This document shows, one piece after another, positions 33,686-44,350 of a stretch of 64,000 nucleotides of DNA. Origin of the DNA: CAWEYO01 sp963813315 (lineage in GTDB: Bacteria; Pseudomonadota; Alphaproteobacteria; Rhizobiales; Rhizobiaceae). The stretch covers positions 255,434 to 319,433 of the forward strand of contig CAWEYO010000018.1 of assembly GCA_963813315.1 (NCBI GenBank), in the 5' to 3' direction. The notes under the pieces were generated by a model. The model was not told the origin of the DNA. It did no database searches and was given only the letters and a program-made list of their open reading frames with translations. The stretch's first letter is position 1, and the number at the start of each line of letters is the position of its first letter. Position numbers and translations under genes: made by a program.

Positions 33686-35319
33686 GCGCTCGCGTTTCCC
33701 TCGCTGACTTCTCGGCCGTCAAGCTGGCCCTGATGGCCCAAGAGGCGCGCGCTCAGACGGCACAGGTCTTGCGCGCGGACCCCGTTGCCATCGTCGGCAT
33801 GGCATGCCGCACGCCTGGTGGCTGCGACACGCCGGACGCCTTCTGGCGGCTGCTCGCCGCGGGCGTCGATGCCACGAGCGATATTCCGGCCGATCGCTTC
33901 GATACCGCGCCGTGGCGCGACCCGGACCCGGCTGCTGCCGGCAAGATGCAGGCGACGCGCGGCGGCTTCCTGACGCAGATAGACTCCTTCGACGCGGACT
34001 ATTTCGGCATTCTTCCGCGTGAGGCCGAACAGATGGATCCCCAGCAGCGCATAGCGCTGGAAACGGCGATCGAGGCGATCGACGACGCCGGCGCCTTGCC
34101 ATCGGAACTGCGCGGCACCCGTGCCGGCGTTTTCATGGCTTGCTATCACAGCGACTACGCGCGCCTGGTGCTCGACAATCCGGCAGATTTCGACACGCGC
34201 ACGCTGACGGGTTCGGTGCATGGCGTCGTTGCCAACCGGATCTCGCACTTCCTCGATTTGCGCGGCCCGAGCCTTACGCTCGACACCGGCTGCTCATCCT
34301 CGCTGGTGGCAGTCCATCTCGCCTGCCAGAGCCTGCGTCTCGGCGAAAGCGACTTCGTCCTCGCCGGCGGCGTGTCGGTAATGGTTACACCGGAACTCTT
34401 CGTCGCAATGACGAAGGTAGGCTTCATGGCGCCGGACGGCCGCTGCAAAACGTTCGACGCACGCGCCGATGGCTTCGGCCGCGGCGAAGGCTGCGGCATC
34501 GTGGCTCTCAAGCGTCTCAGCGATGCGATCGCGGACGGTGACCGCATTCATGCCGTCATCCGCGGCTCCGCCGTCAATCAGGATGGCCGCTCGACCGTTC
34601 TCACGGCGCCGAACGGCCAAGCCCAGAAAGCGATGATCAGCGAGGCGCTGGAGACTGCGGCGGTGGGACCCGAACGCATCTCGTTTGTCGAAGCGCATGG
34701 CACCGGCACTTCCCTCGGCGATCCGATCGAGATGGAGGCAATTGCCGATACGCTCGGGCGTGTGGCGGCCGGCGGCGCCCTGCTTTGTCGGCTCTGCAAA
34801 GGCAAATATCGGCCATCTAGAAGCGGCGGCCGGCGTAGTAGGCCTGATCAAGGCGGCGCTTGTCCTGCGCCATCAGACTGTGCCGCCGCAGCCAGGCTTC
34901 GGTGTGCTCAGCCCGCACATCTCGCTCGATGGGACACGGCTGCAGGTTCCAACCGTGCCGATGCCGCTCGCAGGCGCTGACGCACCGAAATGTGCGGCGG
35001 TGAGCTCTTTCGGGATCGGCGGCACCAACGCCCACGTCGTTTTGGAAGAGGCGCCCGCGTTACCGTCATCGGATGCACAGGAAGGCGCAGTCTGGACCCT
35101 GCCGCTATCGGCCAAAACGTCCGAGGGACTGGCGGCGCTCGGCCATGCCTGGCTCGACCTGCTGGATGATGCACACGGCGCGCCGATCGAGGATCTCTGC
35201 TTTACCGCCGCGCAGCGGCGAACGCAACTACCCGGTGCGCATCGCCGTGGCGGGGAGGAGCAAGGCTGCGCTGCGCGAGCGGCTGTCCGCAGCGTTGGAG
35301 AAAGACCTATCCACCGCGA
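33682..35319 (+). CDS. Type I PKS 2, 5' part: docking helix, KS, start of AT (frameshifted)
   Basis: The gene starts with a predicted docking helix of about 30 residues, then the KS (VAIVGMACRTPGG). The active Cys is at 34291 in DTGCSSSL, where Gly replaces the usual Ala. His motifs are VEAHGTGT and, after a shift, KANIGHLEAAAG. Frame changes near 34786 (CTTTGTC for CTTGTC), about 35222 and about 35315 each fit one extra base. They carry the reading 1 to 2 to 0 to 1 into the next block. Motifs across the breaks are intact, so the gene is probably whole in the organism. The ATGA overlap with PKS1 is at 33682-33685. Confidence 0.85.
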
Positions 35320-38300
35320 TTGCGTCCGCCGCGCATAGGCTTCGTGTTCAGCGGCCAAGGCCCGCAATGGTGGGCGATGGGGCGCGAACTGCAGCAAACC
35401 GAACCAACATTCCGCGCCGCGATGCAAGCTTGCGACGCAGCAATCCTGCCGTTCGCCGGCTGGTCGGTGGTCGACGAACTGGCCAAGCCCGAAGCCCAAT
35501 CGCGCATGGCTGAAACAGCGATAGCCCAACCGGCGCTGTTTGCAATTCAGACCAGCCTTGCGGCGCTCTGGGCCAGTTGGAGCATCCGCCCCGCGGCATT
35601 GACAGGCCACAGCGTGGGCGAGATCGCGGCACTGCATGCTGCGGGCGTACTATCGCTGTCGGAAGCAGCGCGCGTCGTGGTAAAGCGCGGTCTGATCATG
35701 CAGGCTGCGACGGGCAGGGGACGGATGGCTGCCGTCTCGCTGTCGCAGGCCGATGCGAGCGCAGTCGCTGAACGCCATCGCGGTTGCCTTGATGTCGCCG
35801 CGTTGAACGGACCGCGCTCGGCGGTACTGTCAGGCACGCGTAGCGCGCTCGAGGCGGCGGTCGCCGAGCTTCGGGCGCAAGGCATCGAGGTGCGCGACCT
35901 GCAAATCGACTATGCGTTCCACTCGGCCCAAATGACGGATTTGGCGCAAGAGTTCGCGCGCGACCTTGGCGAAATCTCGCGCAACGCGGCAGCAACGCCG
36001 GTGTTTTCCACCCTTACGGGCGGCACCTTGGCCGGCGATGAGGTCGACGGAGCTTATCTCGCCCGTGCGATACGCTCGCCCGTGCGTTTCGCGGATGCGA
36101 TCGCCGCGATGGCCGCGGCCGGCGTCGATGTATTTGTCGAGATTGGCCCTCATCCGGTGCTTGCGGCCGCGATCGCGGAGACGCTGGAGGACCATCCGCC
36201 GCGGTCCATCGTCGCCTCGCTTCGCCGCGGACGCGACGAAAGCGAGACGATGCGGTCTTCGCTTGCTGCGCTATATTCCGCCGGCGCCGATCCCGACTGG
36301 GAGGCCGTGCAGCCCGGGGTCGGTCGGGTAACGAGCCTGCCCGTCTATCCCTGGCGGCGGCGGCGCTTCTGGATCTCAAGCAAAAGCGCGCCACCTGCAG
36401 CGGCGTCCTGGGTTGGGGCGCCTCTTGTCGTCGCTGGCACGGACAGGATTGTCGCGCCAGTCCATCCGCATACGATCAAGAGTTGGGTGGAGGATCACCG
36501 CATCTTCGACCAAACTGTCGTTCCGGGAACGGCAATCATGCAGGTCCTCGCCGCTGCAGGTGCCGCCATGTCGCACGCTGCTATTGCGATTGTGGACGTC
36601 GTCATTCACGCACCGCTCATATTCCACTCCGAGGACGACCGCTGGCAAGTCGTCGGCACGAAAGAGGGTGACAACCTTGCGCTCGGTTTTTACGCCGAAG
36701 TCGAAGGCGAATGGCGCCGTATCGCCGAAGCGCGCACTGCAGCGGTGCGCGAGCAGCACGCGCCGCTGCCGCTCTCTGGCGGCGAATGGGCTCATCCGTC
36801 CGCCTTCTATGAAAGGCTGGCAGGTATCGGCATCGCCTTTGGCTCGAACTTCCGGACGCTTGGTTCCACTTCATGCATTGGCGACGAAGCCAAAGGTTTT
36901 GCAGCGCTTCCGCATCATCTATCCGCCGATCCTTCCCCGCATCCGGCGCTGCTCGATGCGGGCCTGCAGCTGGCGATGCTGGCGAGCGGCTGCGAGGGTG
37001 CTTTCCTGCCGATCGGGGCCGACCGCGTTACGCTTGATGGCACGCCACACCGGTCGGTGCATCTGCGCGCGTCGATTACGTCGCGATCGGGCGCGGCATT
37101 CGCTGCCGATATCTTCGCCGAGACCGAGGACGGCCGGTTTGTCGCAGCGATTGAGGGCGTGCGGTTCGTCAAAGCCGATGCGAGCCGGTTCTCTGCGGGT
37201 GCCGCCCCGGAGGATCTCTATGCGATCGAGTGGGCGCCGGCCGCCGGCGCTCCGTCGGCATTGCCGGAAACGGCATGGATCGTGCTTGAAGACTTAGGCG
37301 GCATCGGCGGTGCATTTGCTGCAACGATCGAGGCCGAGGGCGGGCGCGCCCTTCGGCTTGCCCCCGGCGCACCCGTGTATCTTCCACCCGAAATGGCCAA
37401 TGCGGCCCTGGTTTGCTTCTGGCCTCTCGACCAACTTCAGGACGGCGACGACAGCTCAACTTATGGCGCCATGCTGGCGCTCATTCGCGCCTACGCCAAT
37501 GCAGGCCCGCGCACCTTCGTGCTCGTGGTCAGCGGAACCGCGGACGAGCCGTCTCGGCTTGGCCGGCCAGGCCGGCAGCGCGCGGCAGGCATGGCCGCGC
37601 TCGCACAAATCGCCGCGCTCGAACATCCGGATCTGCGTTTGCGGATCATTGACATTGATCCGTTGGCGAGCCCGGAACAGCAGGTCGCGTCGCTTCTGAA
37701 TGCGCTCCATTCACCGAGGGAGCCGTTGCTGGCGGTGCGCGGCGAAGAAGTCCGTGCACCGCGCCTGCGCCGTATCCTGCGCCAAAAGGCGGGGCCGGCG
37801 CACGTCGTCCAGGGTGGTGAGGGTTTGGACGGCGTTACGCTGCAATCCTTCTTGCCGCCGCAACCTGGGCCAGGGCAACTACAGGTGAGGGTGCGCGCAA
37901 CCGGTGTCAATTTCCGCGACACGCTGGTTGCGTTGGGCGTATACCCAGGCGCGCCGGTCGCGTTTGGCGGTGAGTGTGCCGGCCTCGTCGAGGCGGTAGG
38001 TCCCGGCGTAGTCGGCTTTGCGCGCGGAGAACGTGTTGTCGCTCTCGCACAGGGGTCGATGGCGACCCACGCGCTGGTGCGAGCTGATCTCGCGCGACGA
38101 TTGCCCGACGGCGTCCGTTTCGATGTTGCCGCCGCGTTGCCGGTCGCTTCCGTCACCGCGCATATTTCCTTGCGGTATCTTGCCAATCTCAAGGCCGGCG
38201 AGCGTGTGTTAATCCACGCGGCAACCGGTGGTGTCGGGCTTGCCGCCGTCGCGCTGGCACGCCGCATCGGCGCGGAGGTGTTCGCCACTGCAGGATCGCA

Positions 38301-39975
38301 TGAAAAACGAGCCTTCCTGCAGAGGATGGGCGTCACGCACGTTTTCAACTCGCGCTCGACGGACTTCGCCGAACAGATACGCGCTGTGACTCAAGGCGAG
38401 GGTGTGCGAGTCGCGCTCAACTCGCTCACCGGCCGCTTCGTCGGCGCGACACTGCGAGCGCTGGCGCAGGACGGCGTGTTGCTTGAGCTAGGAAAGCGCG
38501 AAATCTGGACAGCGCAGGAAGTTGCCGTAACGCGGCCGGACGTGCGCTACCATGTGTTTGACGCAGGCGTGATGGCGGAGGCGGAGCCTGCCCTGTTCCA
38601 GATCGCTTTGCAGGATGCATTCGATGCGCTGACCCAGCGCGAAATGCCTCTTCCTCCAGTCGAAACGCATCCTATGTCGGACGCTGCCGCCGTTCTGCGA
38701 CGCATGGCCAATGCACGCCATATCGGAAAGCTTGTTCTGACCGTCGATGCCAACGCGGGTGACACCATCCCGATCCGCGCAGACGGAGACTATCTAATCA
38801 CGGGCGGATTCGGCGGGGTGGGCCTTCAGGCGGCGGCATGGCTGGTCCGTCGCGGGGCGCGACGTATCACTCTGATTGGCCGCAGCGCGCCTACTCCGCA
38901 GGCTCGTGCCGCGATAGCCGGTCTGGAAAATGCCGGCGCACAGATACGGACGATGCAGTTAGATATTTCGGACGCCGCACGATTGGCAGCGCTCGTGAGC
39001 GGGATCCGCGATTCGCTGCGGGGCGTCTTCCACGCTGCGGGCATTCCGGCGAACGGGCTCGTGTTCAATCTCGACACTGAAGCCATCGGCGCATCGCGAC
39101 GCGGAAAGATCGAGGGCGCGCGTGTCCTGCGTAACGAGACACGTTTCGCGCCGCTCGACTTCGTCGTGCTGTGCTCGTCGGCGGGGGGTCTCTTCGGCGG
39201 GCAAGGGCAAGGCGCCTATGCCGCCGCCAATGCGGAACTCGAAGCCCTTGCGCAGGAATGGCGCGGTGACGGCGTGAACGTTGTCAGCGTCGCCTGGGGC
39301 CCATGGGCGGAGGGCGGCATGTTCGTAGACGCTGCCCAGGGAGCGCAAGCGGCCTGGCGCGCTCGCGGCCTCAATCCAATGAGCGCCGAGCGTGCGTTCG
39401 CAGCACTCGACCGTCTCCTCGCCAAAGGGGAAGGGCACGCAATAATCGCCGACGTTGATTGGGATCGTGTGTTCGCGCAAACGGATCGGCAGGATGCTGA
39501 TCGGCTGCTGTTTGCGGAAATGAGAACGCGCGTGGCGCGCGCGCCGGCAGCGTCGGCCTCGGCGCCCAGACTGGAACTCGCTGAGTTGCGAAAGTTGCCA
39601 TCCGGTCTGCACCGTTCCGAGTTGGTCAAGCTTCTCGCCAGGTGTGTGTGGACCTTGCTGGAATTGCCGGAAGATACCGCACTGTCGCCCGCGACCGCAT
39701 TGAAGGATGTCGGCTTGGATTCTCTGCTGGCCGTCGAACTGAGGAACAAGCTCGCCCGTCTTGGCGGCATGCCTCTCCCAGCGACGCTCGCCTTTGATCA
39801 CCCGACGCTCGATGCATTGGCCGATCACCTTGCAGGTGTCTGGGATTTTGCGTCCGTCTCCGCACCGACCGCGATCGTTGGCACCGAGGCGTCGATCGAC
39901 GACATCAGCGATGACGAGGCCGAGGCCCTTCTGGCGGCTGAACTTCAATTGCTCTCCGCTGCGAGGCCGACATGA
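35320..39975 (+). CDS. Type I PKS 2, main block: AT-DH-ER-KR-ACP
   Basis: An uninterrupted 1551-residue frame. The AT begins RIGFVFSGQGPQW, with its Ser at 35611 in GHSVGE and specificity box YAFH. The DH has its His at 36496 in DHRIFDQTVVP, with Asp where the HxxxGxxxxP motif has Gly. Its second motif is HPALLDAGLQ. A structural KR half comes next, then the ER with GVNFRDTLVALG and the nucleotide loop ATGGVGLAAVALA at 38221. The KR has LITGGFGGVG and Tyr at 39217 in GAYAAANAELE. The ACP Ser is at 39721 in VGLDSLLAVELR. The acidic C-terminal tail DISDDEAEALL looks like a docking element. It is a fully reducing module if the DH works. The stop overlaps PKS3 by ATGA. Confidence 0.93.
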   Translation: MRPPRIGFVFSGQGPQWWAMGRELQQTEPTFRAAMQACDAAILPFAGWSVVDELAKPEAQSRMAETAIAQPALFAIQTSLAALWASWSIRPAALTGHSVGEIAALHAAGVLSLSEAARVVVKRGLIMQAATGRGRMAAVSLSQADASAVAERHRGCLDVAALNGPRSAVLSGTRSALEAAVAELRAQGIEVRDLQIDYAFHSAQMTDLAQEFARDLGEISRNAAATPVFSTLTGGTLAGDEVDGAYLARAIRSPVRFADAIAAMAAAGVDVFVEIGPHPVLAAAIAETLEDHPPRSIVASLRRGRDESETMRSSLAALYSAGADPDWEAVQPGVGRVTSLPVYPWRRRRFWISSKSAPPAAASWVGAPLVVAGTDRIVAPVHPHTIKSWVEDHRIFDQTVVPGTAIMQVLAAAGAAMSHAAIAIVDVVIHAPLIFHSEDDRWQVVGTKEGDNLALGFYAEVEGEWRRIAEARTAAVREQHAPLPLSGGEWAHPSAFYERLAGIGIAFGSNFRTLGSTSCIGDEAKGFAALPHHLSADPSPHPALLDAGLQLAMLASGCEGAFLPIGADRVTLDGTPHRSVHLRASITSRSGAAFAADIFAETEDGRFVAAIEGVRFVKADASRFSAGAAPEDLYAIEWAPAAGAPSALPETAWIVLEDLGGIGGAFAATIEAEGGRALRLAPGAPVYLPPEMANAALVCFWPLDQLQDGDDSSTYGAMLALIRAYANAGPRTFVLVVSGTADEPSRLGRPGRQRAAGMAALAQIAALEHPDLRLRIIDIDPLASPEQQVASLLNALHSPREPLLAVRGEEVRAPRLRRILRQKAGPAHVVQGGEGLDGVTLQSFLPPQPGPGQLQVRVRATGVNFRDTLVALGVYPGAPVAFGGECAGLVEAVGPGVVGFARGERVVALAQGSMATHALVRADLARRLPDGVRFDVAAALPVASVTAHISLRYLANLKAGERVLIHAATGGVGLAAVALARRIGAEVFATAGSHEKRAFLQRMGVTHVFNSRSTDFAEQIRAVTQGEGVRVALNSLTGRFVGATLRALAQDGVLLELGKREIWTAQEVAVTRPDVRYHVFDAGVMAEAEPALFQIALQDAFDALTQREMPLPPVETHPMSDAAAVLRRMANARHIGKLVLTVDANAGDTIPIRADGDYLITGGFGGVGLQAAAWLVRRGARRITLIGRSAPTPQARAAIAGLENAGAQIRTMQLDISDAARLAALVSGIRDSLRGVFHAAGIPANGLVFNLDTEAIGASRRGKIEGARVLRNETRFAPLDFVVLCSSAGGLFGGQGQGAYAAANAELEALAQEWRGDGVNVVSVAWGPWAEGGMFVDAAQGAQAAWRARGLNPMSAERAFAALDRLLAKGEGHAIIADVDWDRVFAQTDRQDADRLLFAEMRTRVARAPAASASAPRLELAELRKLPSGLHRSELVKLLARCVWTLLELPEDTALSPATALKDVGLDSLLAVELRNKLARLGGMPLPATLAFDHPTLDALADHLAGVWDFASVSAPTAIVGTEASIDDISDDEAEALLAAELQLLSAARPT

Positions 39976-42900
39976 CCCGCGAAACGCAGTCGACGATCAA
40001 GCAAGCTCTGGTGGAACTGCGGGCACTTCGCAGCCGTGCCGAGGCGGCCGAGGGTGCGTTGCGCGCGCCGATCGCCGTGATAGGCATGGCTTTGCGTCTG
40101 CCGGGCGGCGTCTCCGATGCGGCAAGCTTCGCCGATATCCTCTGGCGGGGGGTCGATACCGATCAGCGAGATCCCCGCCTCGCGATGGGCGCTTGACGAG
40201 TATTATGCCGATGATGCCGACGCGCCCGGCAAGATGACGACGCGCTTCGGCGCCTTCCTCGAGCGACGTGGATCAGTTCGATGCGGCGTTCTTCGGCATT
40301 TCGCCACGCGAAGCCGCCAGCATGGATCCGCAGCAGCGGCTGCTGCTCGAACTGGCATGGGAAGCGCTCGAGGATGCCGGGGTCGCGCCGGACACCCTCG
40401 AAGGGCAGCCGCGAGCGGTGTGTATGTCGGCTTCGGCAATTGTGACTATGGCCGCGCCATCTTTCCCAACCGCGATCTCATCGATCCATATTTCGCGACC
40501 GGAACGTCCTACAGCGTAGCGGCGGGACGGATAGCCTACACGCTTGGCCTCACTGGGCCCGGCCGTGACGGTGGATACTGCCTGCTCGTCGTCGCTGGTG
40601 GCATTGCACCTTGCCGTCCAAGCGCTGCGGCTCGGCGAGTGCGACGCCGCGCTGGCCGGCGGGGTGAACCTCATTCTTTCGCCCGAACTGAACGTCAGCT
40701 TCACCAAGGGCCGGATGATGTCGCCCGATGGCCGCTGCAAGACATTCGATGCCGCGGCCGATGGTTATGTGCGCGGCGAGGGCGGTGTCGTGCTCGTGCT
40801 CAAGCGGCTCGATGACGCCCAGGCGGACGGCGATCGCATGCTGGCCATCATCCGCGGCACGGCGCTCAATCAGGACGGGCGCAGCAGCGGGATCACCGCG
40901 CCCAACGGGCCCGCACAGGAGGCCGTGATCCGCGCCGCAATCGAAAATGCCGGCGTGGCGCCCAACGAGGTGGGCTATGTCGAGGCGCACGGCACCGGCA
41001 CGCCGCTTGGCGATCCGATCGAGATCGGCGCGCTTCGGGCGGTGATCGCGTCGAAACGGCCGAGCAGATCGGCCGCTGCTCGTCGGTTCGGTAAAGACCA
41101 ACATCGGACATACCGAGGCTGCCGCCGGCCTGGCTGGTGTCGCCAAGGTCATCCTCGCCCTGCAAAAGGGTTCGATCCCGCCGAACCTGCACTTTCAAAC
41201 GGGCAAATCCGCACATCGAGTGGGAAGACGGGCGAATTGAGGTGCCTACCGCGTCCTGCGCCTTTCCGGCGAATGCGGACGGACGGCGGATCGCCGGCGT
41301 CAGCGCCTTCGGCTTTTCGGGTACCAATGCACATGTCGTGTTCGAAGGGGTGGATCCCGCGCCGGTAGTCGCGACGGCAATCGAGCGGCCCGCGCATGTG
41401 CTGACGCTCTCGGCGCGCTTGCCCGCGGCGTTGTCGGCGCTTGCGGAGCGCTGGCGCGCTCGCTTCGAGGCCGGCGACGATCCCGGCGATTTGTGCCACA
41501 CCGCCAATGTCGGACGCGCAGCGCTGGAGCATCGCACCGCGATCTTGGGGCGCACGACCGCCGACTTTACCAACGCGCTTGTCGCGCGTCCGCAATGGAA
41601 CGGCCTGGACCGGAAGCCGTGTCCGGCACGCCGGCTGCCGAAGGCGCCCCACGCATTGCCTTCATGTTCACGGGCCAGGGCGCGCATTTCGCCGGCATGG
41701 GCCGCGCGCTCTATGACACTGCTCCGATGTTCCGCGCGACGCTCGACCGCTGTGCCGCTGCCGCCGTGCCGCACGTGTCGACGCGACCTGCGGGAGGCAT
41801 TGTTCGACCCGGATCCGCGAGCGCTCGAGGATCCGCTCGTCATCCAGCCCGCGAACTTCGCGCTTCAGGTGGCGCTCGCCGAGCTCTGGCGCGCGTGGGG
41901 CATCGAGCCGATCGCGGCGATTGGGCATTCGCTCGGCGAATATGCGGCAGCACACATGGCTGGCGTGTTCACCCTAGAGGATGCGATGACCGTGGTCGCA
42001 GCACGCGGACGCGGCGCGGGGCGCTGCTTCGGGCGAGGGGCCATGGTCGCCGTCTCTGCCCCTGACGAGCGCGTGGCGCGGGCGCTCGGTGAGATCGGCG
42101 AACTGGAACTGGCTGTACATAACGGCCCGGAAGACTTTGTCGTGAGTGGCACACCACAAGCGGTCGAGGCCTTGGCCGAAGCCGTGCGGACATTGGGTGG
42201 CAGGGCGAAGGATCCTTGCCGTGCCTTTCGGCTCACATTCGCGTTGGGTCGAGCCGGCGTTGCCCGAACTCGATGCCGCGCTCGCCAGCGTCTCTTTCTC
42301 GCCCAGCCGCGTCGCTCTGGCTGCCGAATACCACCGGCGCGCTGACAGCGCCCGACGAAATGTCGAACGCCGCATACTGGCGCGCGCAGATGCGCCAGCC
42401 GGTGCGTTTCGCTGACGGTATCGAGGCGCTGGCTGGGATCGGCGTGACACATTTCATCGAGATCGGTCCGCATCCGGTTCTTTGCGCCGCAGGCGCTGAA
42501 TGCCTGGGTGAGCGCGCGCAATGGCTGGCTTCGATGCGCCGCGACGGCGACCAGCTGGGACGAACTGCTCGCCAGCGTGCAGCGCCTGTATCGTCGATGG
42601 CGCAAGCGTCGATTGGAAGGCTTTCGACGCCGGTTATGCGCGCCGCCGCGTTGCCGCGCCGACTTACCCGTTCCAGCGCACGCGGCATTGGATCGATGCG
42701 GCGCCAGCATCCGGCGGGCGCTTCGGCGGCGGAAGCCTGGACGCGTGCGAACGCGGCGGCGGAGCGTCAAAGCGCACAAGGTCCGCTGGGCCTCGACGTC
42801 GCCTCCTATCCCGGGAAATGGGACGTGCTCGAACGCATTACGCGCGCGCTGATCGTCAACGCGCTACGCGGGGCCGGTTTATTCAAACCATGCGGATCGA

Positions 42901-44350
42901 GTGCGACGCCTTTGGCGCGCCTCGGCGTCGCGCGCGACTTTCAGCCGCTGGTGCAGCGCTGGCTGCAGCGTCTCGTAGCGTCGGGGGATCTCGGTCGTGA
43001 CGGCGAGACATGTTCAGCACGGCCGCGCTGACGCCTGCCGGACCTCGACGCATTGTGGGCGGAGGCAGAGTCGCGCTTCGCCGACAACAAGGAACTGCTC
43101 GCCTATGTTCGTCACAGCGCAAGCCTTGCGCTGGACGTCGTCACGGGCCGCGAGAGTTCGTTGGAGACGCTGTTCCCCGGCGGTTCCTTCGCGCTCGGCG
43201 GAGGATCTTTACGAACGGTCGCAGACGATGCGCTACATCAACGCGATAGCCGCGGCCGCCGCCGGCGGCATTCGCCGCGGCCGCACCGCACGATCGCGTA
43301 TTTCGCGTGCTGGAGATCGGCGCCGGCACGGGCGCGACGACGGCGGCCGTCGTGCCCTCGCTTCCACCGCGCTGCGTCTACCATTTCTCCGATGTATCGG
43401 ACTTGTTCCTCGATGCCGCGCGCGAGAAAATTCGCCGGCCATCCCGCAATGCGCTTCGTTCGGTTCGACCTCGATGTGCCGCTCGAAGAGCAGGGATACG
43501 GGGACGGACAGTTCGACCTCATCCTGGCGGCCAATGCCGTGCATGCCAGCGCCGATCTCGCCGCTGCTCTTGGCCGACTGCAGAAGGCTGCTCGCGCCCG
43601 GCGGCATCGCTTGCATTCGTGGAATCGACCGAGAGCTTCGCCTGGTTCGACGTGACGACCGGGCCTGATCGAAGGTTGGCGCCAGCATATGGACGAGTTG
43701 CGCGTCGACGGTCCGCTGCTGCCGGCGGAGCGGTGGGTGCATGCGCTTGACGCGCGCGGGCTTTGCAAATGTGGCCTATTGGCCGGCAGCCGGAACGCCC
43801 GCCGAAACGATGGGCCAGCATCTCGTGCTGGCGCGGGCGCCGGGCGAGTTTTCGTCTCCCGCGGCGGCCGTGACGGAAGCTCCCAGGATATGGCTGGCCC
43901 CGCCAATGCGGTTCGGGATCAGTGTTGAGTCGATCGTACGAGGTCATCCGTGCGGCGCCCGCCGCCGAGCAGCTGGACATGATGGCCGACTTCGTGCGCG
44001 CGCAAGTGATGGCCGTGCTCAGGCTGCGGAGATGCGATGAGCCCGATCGGCACGCACCGCCTGACCGACCTCGGGCCTGGATTCGCTCGATGGCCGTCCA
44101 ATTGCGCAATCGGCTCACCCGCGGCCTGTCGCTCGCCAAGCCGCTGCCGGCGACCGTGATGTTCGATTATCCGACGATCGAGAAGCTCGCCGGCGAAGCT
44201 CCTGTCGATGCTGGTCGATCTTGCCGAACGCGAGGCTCAGGGCCGGCCCCGTACCGAGCGAACCGCGCCGTTGCGATCTCCGCCGCGGCGGTGGCGCGGA
44301 TGAGCGAAGCCGAAATCGAGACAATGCTTGCCGTGCGAGGCCGCCGATGA
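39972..44350 (+). CDS. Type I PKS 3: KS-AT-MT-ACP, heavily frameshifted as sequenced
   Basis: No single frame covers the gene, but stepping between frames gives one module. There is an N-terminal docking helix. The KS (APIAVIGMALRLPGG) has Cys at 40583 in DTACSSSLVALH and VEAHGTGTPLGDPIE. The AT has FMFTGQGAHF, Ser at 41929 in GHSLGE and specificity box FGSH. A C-methyltransferase has the SAM loop VLEIGAGTGATTAA near 43307. The ACP has its Ser at 44083 in a broken GLDSL. The space after the AT is too short for a KR, so the module should leave an alpha-methyl beta-keto unit. At least fifteen frame changes occur, and those I aligned by eye are mostly single extra bases. The stop overlaps PKS4 by ATGA. 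Confidence 0.75.
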
